This document shows, piece by piece, positions 22,902 to 27,018 of a DNA stretch of 27,018 bases. The notes under the pieces were generated by a model that did not search any database, was not told the DNA's origin, and was given only the letters and a program-made list of their open reading frames with translations. The stretch is from Phascolarctobacterium sp. (lineage in GTDB: Bacteria; Bacillota; Negativicutes; Acidaminococcales; Acidaminococcaceae), in NCBI GenBank assembly GCA_019417125.1, contig DXVZ01000149.1, positions 1-27,018 on the forward strand. Reading direction: 5' to 3'. A program made the translations under genes and the position numbers. Numbering within the stretch: the first letter of the stretch is position 1; each line of letters opens with the position of its first letter.

Positions 22902-23912
22902 CTATCTGTCGTTTAAAATACCTATCTTTTTAGCGCCTACCGCCACGCCGGAGATAATGCAGGCGATAATGCCAGCGGCTAAGTAGCCGTCAACTTCCGT
23001 AAGCAAAATAGCGGCAATGCCAAGCACTGCGCTGATAACATACATTAACAGCACTGCCTGACGTTGGCTAAGCCCCATTGCCAGTAAGCGGTGGTGCAAA
23101 TGCCCTTTATCGGGCTGAAAAATCGGGCGTCCGTTGGTATAGCGGCGCACAATGGCAAACGCAGTGTCCATTATCGGCAGGCCCAGCGCAACGGCAGGTA
23201 CCAAAAGCGCAATGGTGGCAGCGCTTTTTACCGCGCCAAAGATGGAAATTGCCGCCAGCATATAGCCGATGAACATACTGCCGGTATCTCCCATAAAAAT
23301 GCTTGCCGGGTTAAAATTATAGCGGATAAAGCCGATAATGCCGCCAGCCAGCGCCGCCGTAATAACGGCAACAGGGTAAAAGCCCTGCTGCAAAGCAACA
23401 AGGATTACCGTTACGGAGGCAATGCCGGAAACGCCGGCAGCCAAGCCGTCCAGCCCGTCCATTAAGTTTACAACGTTAGTAAAGCTTACAATCCAAAAAA
23501 CTGTCAGCGGCACAGAAAAATATTCCAGATAAAAATAGCCGCCCCACGGATTGTTGAGCCATTCAATTTTAATATCAAACAGAACCAGCACAAACGCCGC
23601 CGCAATCTGCCCCAGCAGCTTAACCTTGGCAGGCAGCTGGTACTTGTCGTCCAAAATACCGACTATAACGATAACTGTACCGCCAAGCAGCAGCGCGAAA
23701 ATATCGCGCGTCATGTGCATGGTGGCAAGCACCGCAATGACAAACGCCAAATAAATAGCAAGGCCACCCAAACGCGGCATAATGCCGTGATGAACCTTGC
23801 GACCGTCCGGTTTGTCAAGAGCGCCGATGCGAAAAGCCAGTTTTTTTACATAGGGTGTTAAAACCCAGCTTGCTAAAAGAGCTATGATAAACGCTAAAAT
23901 ATACACTTGCAC
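22902..23912 (-). CDS. tagO: Undecaprenyl-phosphate GlcNAc-1-phosphate transferase (TagO/WecA family)
   Basis: A 336-residue integral membrane enzyme that begins lipid-linked glycan synthesis by moving GlcNAc-1-phosphate from UDP-GlcNAc to undecaprenyl phosphate. It has about eleven hydrophobic segments. The catalytic acidic motifs are present: VNLMDGLDGLAAGVSG, FMGDTGSMFIGY and the cytoplasmic His motif PDKGHLHHRLL. Whether it primes teichoic acid, O-antigen or an ECA-like polymer cannot be told; I use the symbol for the family. The start is GTG at 23912 with GAGGTGG 5-6 bases upstream. A candidate promoter lies at 23991-24020. Confidence 0.93.
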   Translation of the reverse strand: MQVYILAFIIALLASWVLTPYVKKLAFRIGALDKPDGRKVHHGIMPRLGGLAIYLAFVIAVLATMHMTRDIFALLLGGTVIVIVGILDDKYQLPAKVKLLGQIAAAFVLVLFDIKIEWLNNPWGGYFYLEYFSVPLTVFWIVSFTNVVNLMDGLDGLAAGVSGIASVTVILVALQQGFYPVAVITAALAGGIIGFIRYNFNPASIFMGDTGSMFIGYMLAAISIFGAVKSAATIALLVPAVALGLPIMDTAFAIVRRYTNGRPIFQPDKGHLHHRLLAMGLSQRQAVLLMYVISAVLGIAAILLTEVDGYLAAGIIACIISGVAVGAKKIGILNDR

Positions 23913-23990
23913 GTTCCCACCTCGAGGCTGTAAAGCCGGAATTCAAATTCAGTTTTATTAAAATTAAGGAGATTCAAATTATCGTAATAT

Positions 23991-24020
23991 AGTATATCAA
24001 AAAATCGGCAGTTTGAACAA
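23991..24020 (-). promoter_or_regulatory. Probable promoter of tagO-wecB
   Basis: On the minus strand TTGTTC (24015-24020) and TATACT (23991-23996) are 18 bases apart, following the comEB terminator. A leader of about 75 bases precedes the GTG start. The transcript may run on into the atp operon, since I see no terminator after wecB. Confidence 0.5.
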
Positions 24021-24060
24021 CTTTTTTACAAATTTTTTGCAGATTTGTAAAAAACTGAAT

Positions 24061-24096
24061 AAAACGGCAGTGCCCTAATGGGTACTGCCGTTTTTA
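24061..24096. terminator. Rho-independent terminator after comEB
   Basis: An inverted repeat, AAAACGGCAGTGCCC and its near complement around TAAT, can form a long stem on either strand. On the minus strand it is followed by TTTTATTC and it begins just past the comEB stop codon. It ends the glyA-upp-comEB transcript. Confidence 0.85.
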
Positions 24097-24100
24097 CGTT

Positions 24101-24574
24101 TTAATTTTTATTTTCCGACGGAGTATCTAAAATGGTAATTTCCATTTTGGATGCTTTCAGCATTTCTTCTGCCAGCTTATCAGGGTAAGGGTTGGCATAA
24201 ACAATGCGTTTAATACCGGCGTTGATGAGTATTTTAGTGCATACCACGCAGGGCTGGTGCGTGCAATACAGCGTACCTCCGTTAACCGAAACGCCGTGGT
24301 ACGCCGCCTGCACAACGGCGTTTTGTTCCGCGTGAATCCCGCGGCACAGTTCGTGCATTTTGCCGGACGGCACTTTAAGCTGCTCGCGCAGGCAGCCGGT
24401 AACAGCGCAGTGTTCCAGCCCTGATGGCGTGCCGTTGTAGCCAGTAGCCACAATCTGCCGGTTTTTAACAATAACAGCGCCGACGCTGCGGCGCAGGCAG
24501 GTGCTACGCTTGCTTACCACGCGGGCAATCTCCATAAAATAATGGTCCCAGTCCGGTCTTTTATCCGTACTCAT
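24101..24574 (-). CDS. comEB: dCMP deaminase (ComEB family)
   Basis: A zinc-dependent cytidine/deoxycytidylate deaminase of 157 residues that turns dCMP into dUMP for thymidylate synthesis. Zinc and proton-relay motifs are HAEQNAV (His and catalytic Glu) and QPCVVCTK (two Cys); an extra Cys/His set in SGLEHCAVTGCLREQ and MHELCRG matches the second zinc site of the family. Its ATG overlaps the last bases of upp (ATGA), so they are translationally coupled and both serve pyrimidine metabolism. The name comes from the B. subtilis competence locus, but competence is not implied. Confidence 0.93.
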   Translation of the reverse strand: MSTDKRPDWDHYFMEIARVVSKRSTCLRRSVGAVIVKNRQIVATGYNGTPSGLEHCAVTGCLREQLKVPSGKMHELCRGIHAEQNAVVQAAYHGVSVNGGTLYCTHQPCVVCTKILINAGIKRIVYANPYPDKLAEEMLKASKMEITILDTPSENKN

Positions 24575-25191
24575 TTCGTGCCAAAAATACGGTCGCCGGC
24601 GTCGCCGAGCCCCGGCACAATGTAACCGTGCTCGTTCAGCTTTTTGTCCAGCGCTGCCGTATAAACCTTAACATCAGGATGCGCTTTGTTCAGCACCTCA
24701 ACGCCTTCCGGCGCTGCAACAAGGCACATAAAGCGGATATTTTTCAGTCCGCGCTCTTTCAGCATGGTAATGGCTGCCTCGGCGCTGCCGCCTGTTGCCA
24801 GCATCGGGTCAACGACGATGGTAATAGGGTCTTTATCGGGCGGAATTTTGCAGTAATATTCGTGCGGTTCCAGCGTTTTTTCGTCGCGGTATAAACCAAT
24901 ATGCCCAACGTGCGCGTTAGGAATCATGCGCAGCACGCCGCTTAAAAGCCCAAGGCCAGCGCGCAGAATAGGCACAACCACAATATTGTTGTGCAGTTTA
25001 TAGCCCGTGGTTTCGCAAATCGGCGTCATTACCGGCACTTCGTCCAGCTCCAGGTCGCGCGTTACTTCATAGGTCATCAGCATAGCAATTTCGTCCAGCC
25101 ATTCGCGGAAATCGCGCGATGTGGAATTAACGTCGCGCATTTTGGACAACTTGTGTTTAATAAGTGGATGTTCTACAACGGTTATCTGCAT
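24571..25191 (-). CDS. upp: Uracil phosphoribosyltransferase
   Basis: A 206-residue pyrimidine salvage enzyme that joins uracil to PRPP to give UMP. The PRPP loop IVVDPMLATGGSAEAAI and the uracil-binding end YIVPGLGDAGDRIFGTK, which closes the protein, are intact. AAGGAGGAG precedes the ATG. It uses the PRPP that the unusual prs product would supply. It lies 35 bases after glyA. Confidence 0.96.
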   Translation of the reverse strand: MQITVVEHPLIKHKLSKMRDVNSTSRDFREWLDEIAMLMTYEVTRDLELDEVPVMTPICETTGYKLHNNIVVVPILRAGLGLLSGVLRMIPNAHVGHIGLYRDEKTLEPHEYYCKIPPDKDPITIVVDPMLATGGSAEAAITMLKERGLKNIRFMCLVAAPEGVEVLNKAHPDVKVYTAALDKKLNEHGYIVPGLGDAGDRIFGTK

Positions 25192-25226
25192 AAAAATCTC
25201 CTCCTTAGGAAATTTATGAAACTTTT

Positions 25227-26474
25227 TTACAGTGCCGGATACATGGGGTATTTAGCGCATAATGCCGCAACGCGCTGTGCTGCTTCTGACTGTTTGGCGG
25301 CATCTTCAGGGTTGTTAAGCACAAGGCCGATAATAGCGGCAACTTCTTTCATGTCGTCTTCTTTAAAGCCGCGGGTGGTTACGGCAGCAGTGCCCAGGCG
25401 GATGCCGCTGGTAACAAACGGGCTTTCGGGGTCGAACGGAATAGTGTTTTTGTTACAGGTTACGCCAACTTCGTCCAGCAGGTGCTCAGCGGTTTTGCCG
25501 GTCATGTTCTGCCCGCGCACGTCAACCAGCAGCAGGTGGTTATCCGTACCGCCGGAAACAAGGCGGAAACCTTCAGCAAGCAATCCTTCGGCAAGAGCCT
25601 TGCAGTTAGCAATAATCTGTTTGGCATATTCTTTAAACTCTGGCTTCAGCGCTTCGCCAAGCGCAACCGCTTTAGCGGCGATGACATGCATCAGCGGGCC
25701 GCCTTGAATGCCGGGGAAAATAGCTTTGTCAATCTGTTTAGCGTATTTTTCTTTGCACAAAATTAAACCGCCGCGGGGTCCGCGCAGGGTTTTATGCGTG
25801 GTAGTGGTTACGATATCGGCATAAGGAACCGGGCTGGGGTGCAAACCTGCGGCAACAAGCCCTGCGATATGCGCCATATCTACCATAAAAATCGCGCCGA
25901 CGCTGTGGGCAATGTTTGCCATGCGTTCAAAATCAATTACGCGCGGGTAAGCGCTGGCGCCGGCAACAATCAGCTTCGGCTGCGCTTCTTTAGCAATGCG
26001 TTCAAATTCATCGTAATCAATACGTTCAGTTTCGTGCGTAACGCCGTAAGGGACTACATTATAATATTTGCCGGAAATATTTACCGGTGAACCGTGAGAA
26101 AGATGGCCGCCCTGCGAGAGGTTCATGCCCATAATGGTGTCGCCGGGCTGCAAAAAAGCAAAATATACGGCAGTATTAGCATTGGCGCCGCTGTGTGCCT
26201 GCACATTGGCATGTTCTGCGCCGAATAATTTTTTAGCGCGTTCGATAGCAAGGGTTTCAACCTTGTCCACATATTCGCAGCCGCCGTAATAACGGTGCCC
26301 GGGGTAGCCTTCCGCATATTTGTTGGTCAGCACGCTGCCCATAGCCTCCATTACTGCGGGGCTGACAAAGTTTTCGGAAGCAATCAGTTCAATTTTATTG
26401 CGCTGGCGCCCGAGTTCTTCACCGATAGCCGCAGCAATTTCAGGGTCACATACTGCAAGTTTTTCTAAGTTCAT
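25227..26474 (-). CDS. glyA: Serine hydroxymethyltransferase
   Basis: A PLP enzyme of 415 residues that converts serine and tetrahydrofolate to glycine and methylene-tetrahydrofolate, the main one-carbon source. The PLP lysine is in VTTTTHKTLRGPRGG, and other conserved parts are IELIASENFVSPAVMEAMGS and EGYPGHRYYGGCEYVD near the N terminus. GGAGGG lies 6-7 bases before the ATG. Its position between the UPF0340 gene and upp is the same as in B. subtilis (ywlG-glyA-upp-atp). Confidence 0.97.
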   Translation of the reverse strand: MNLEKLAVCDPEIAAAIGEELGRQRNKIELIASENFVSPAVMEAMGSVLTNKYAEGYPGHRYYGGCEYVDKVETLAIERAKKLFGAEHANVQAHSGANANTAVYFAFLQPGDTIMGMNLSQGGHLSHGSPVNISGKYYNVVPYGVTHETERIDYDEFERIAKEAQPKLIVAGASAYPRVIDFERMANIAHSVGAIFMVDMAHIAGLVAAGLHPSPVPYADIVTTTTHKTLRGPRGGLILCKEKYAKQIDKAIFPGIQGGPLMHVIAAKAVALGEALKPEFKEYAKQIIANCKALAEGLLAEGFRLVSGGTDNHLLLVDVRGQNMTGKTAEHLLDEVGVTCNKNTIPFDPESPFVTSGIRLGTAAVTTRGFKEDDMKEVAAIIGLVLNNPEDAAKQSEAAQRVAALCAKYPMYPAL

Positions 26475-26515
26475 TTAAGTCCCTCCATAAATTTATTTAA
26501 AAAACTACAATTAAA

Positions 26516-27018
26516 TCAGCGTTTTTCTGGGTAGTGCGCACGCTCGCCGCCGATAAGGGGCGGACGGGTGCGTGCCGCCGTAATAATGGCGCAGCCGATG
26601 TTTTTTTGCGCCAGACGCACGGGCACCGCAACCCTTTTAAGGTGCATGCCGATTAAGGTCTGCCCAATATCAATGCCAAGATGCGCTTTAATACTTTCTA
26701 CAACAACTGGGTCTGCAAAATTATCATAAGCCGCTGTAGCCATCGAGCCGCCCGCATGGGGCATGGGGCGCACGGTAACTTCTTCCCAGCCGTATTTTTC
26801 CATTGCTGCGCGCTCCGTTACCAAAGCTCGGTTTAAATGTTCGCAGCATTGAAAGGCAAGGTACAAGCCATGTGCTTTCGCCGCTGTATAAATGCTTTTA
26901 AAAACGGCGTCCGCCGCTTCCTCCGAGCCGCAGGTGCCGATTTTGCCGCCAACGATTTCGCTGGTGCTGCAGCCAACAACAAGCACCTGCCCCGCACGGC
27001 AGCCGGAAACTTCAATCA
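26516..27018 (-). CDS. UPF0340/TIGR01440 family protein (YwlG-like), 5' end cut by window
   Basis: The reading frame is open to the right edge (IEVSGCRAGQVLVVGCSTSE ...), so the start lies outside; only about 10-20 residues of this roughly 180-residue family should be missing. Conserved family parts are GCSTSEIVGGKIGTCGSEEA, QCCEHLNRALV and VRPMPHAGGSMATAAY. The function of the family is unknown. I assign it by these motifs and by its place before glyA, the same as ywlG in B. subtilis. The gap to glyA is 41 bases. Confidence 0.88.
   Translation of the reverse strand, partial: IEVSGCRAGQVLVVGCSTSEIVGGKIGTCGSEEAADAVFKSIYTAAKAHGLYLAFQCCEHLNRALVTERAAMEKYGWEEVTVRPMPHAGGSMATAAYDNFADPVVVESIKAHLGIDIGQTLIGMHLKRVAVPVRLAQKNIGCAIITAARTRPPLIGGERAHYPEKR

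Noticed and set aside
1..27018. Mobile elements, CRISPR arrays, prophage genes or tRNA/rRNA genes.
   Set aside because: I saw no transposase, integrase, regular direct repeats or RNA gene sequences on either strand.

Overview
The window is 27 kb of dense bacterial chromosome. Gene families, Shine-Dalgarno sites of the AGGAGG type, a T-box riboswitch and two conserved syntenies (ispE-regulator-glmU-prs-pth and ywlG-glyA-upp-...-atp) point to the Firmicutes/Bacillota. My best guess within that is a Negativicutes-like gut anaerobe (Acidaminococcaceae type), but this rests on gene order and style only. I see no mobile elements, CRISPR arrays, rRNA or tRNA genes. Nearly all genes lie on the minus strand; a small island at 8.1-10.7 kb is on the plus strand.

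Layout from left to right. (1) 0-3.2 kb: a MATE efflux pump with a consensus promoter and a terminator-like hairpin in its leader, then a bile acid:sodium symporter (BASS) family transporter behind a complete T-box riboswitch. (2) 3.2-8.0 kb: housekeeping genes transcribed leftward, ispE, a GntR/FCD regulator, glmU, prs and pth (isoprenoid precursor, UDP-GlcNAc, PRPP and peptidyl-tRNA recycling). (3) 8.1-10.7 kb, plus strand: a YitT-type membrane protein, an EamA/DMT exporter, a DUF523 protein and an unlisted 58-residue single-pass membrane protein, closed by a terminator facing the one from the other side. (4) 10.8-14.4 kb, minus strand: ftsH, a SLC13/DASS anion transporter and a CsoR-family repressor. 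(5) 14.5-21.7 kb: the F1Fo ATP synthase operon atpZ-I-B-E-F-(HA)-G-D-C with a strong terminator. (6) 21.7-27.0 kb: wecB and tagO (cell-surface polysaccharide priming), comEB, upp, glyA and the 3' part of a ywlG/UPF0340 gene cut by the window edge.

Three things stand out. First, there is no separate atpH: the C-terminal domain of the delta subunit is fused in frame to the N terminus of the alpha subunit, and the delta N-terminal domain is absent from the operon. This implies a rebuilt peripheral stalk. Second, prs carries an in-frame UGA at codon 250, exactly where relatives have the first Cys of a Cys-Cys-Thr-His-Pro motif; the frame then continues intact to the normal C terminus, so selenocysteine insertion, readthrough, a new nonsense mutation and a sequence error are all possible. 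Third, the BASS-family transporter is controlled by a T-box whose acceptor-binding bulge fits a tRNA with discriminator base A, which suggests control by one amino acid (possibly isoleucine).
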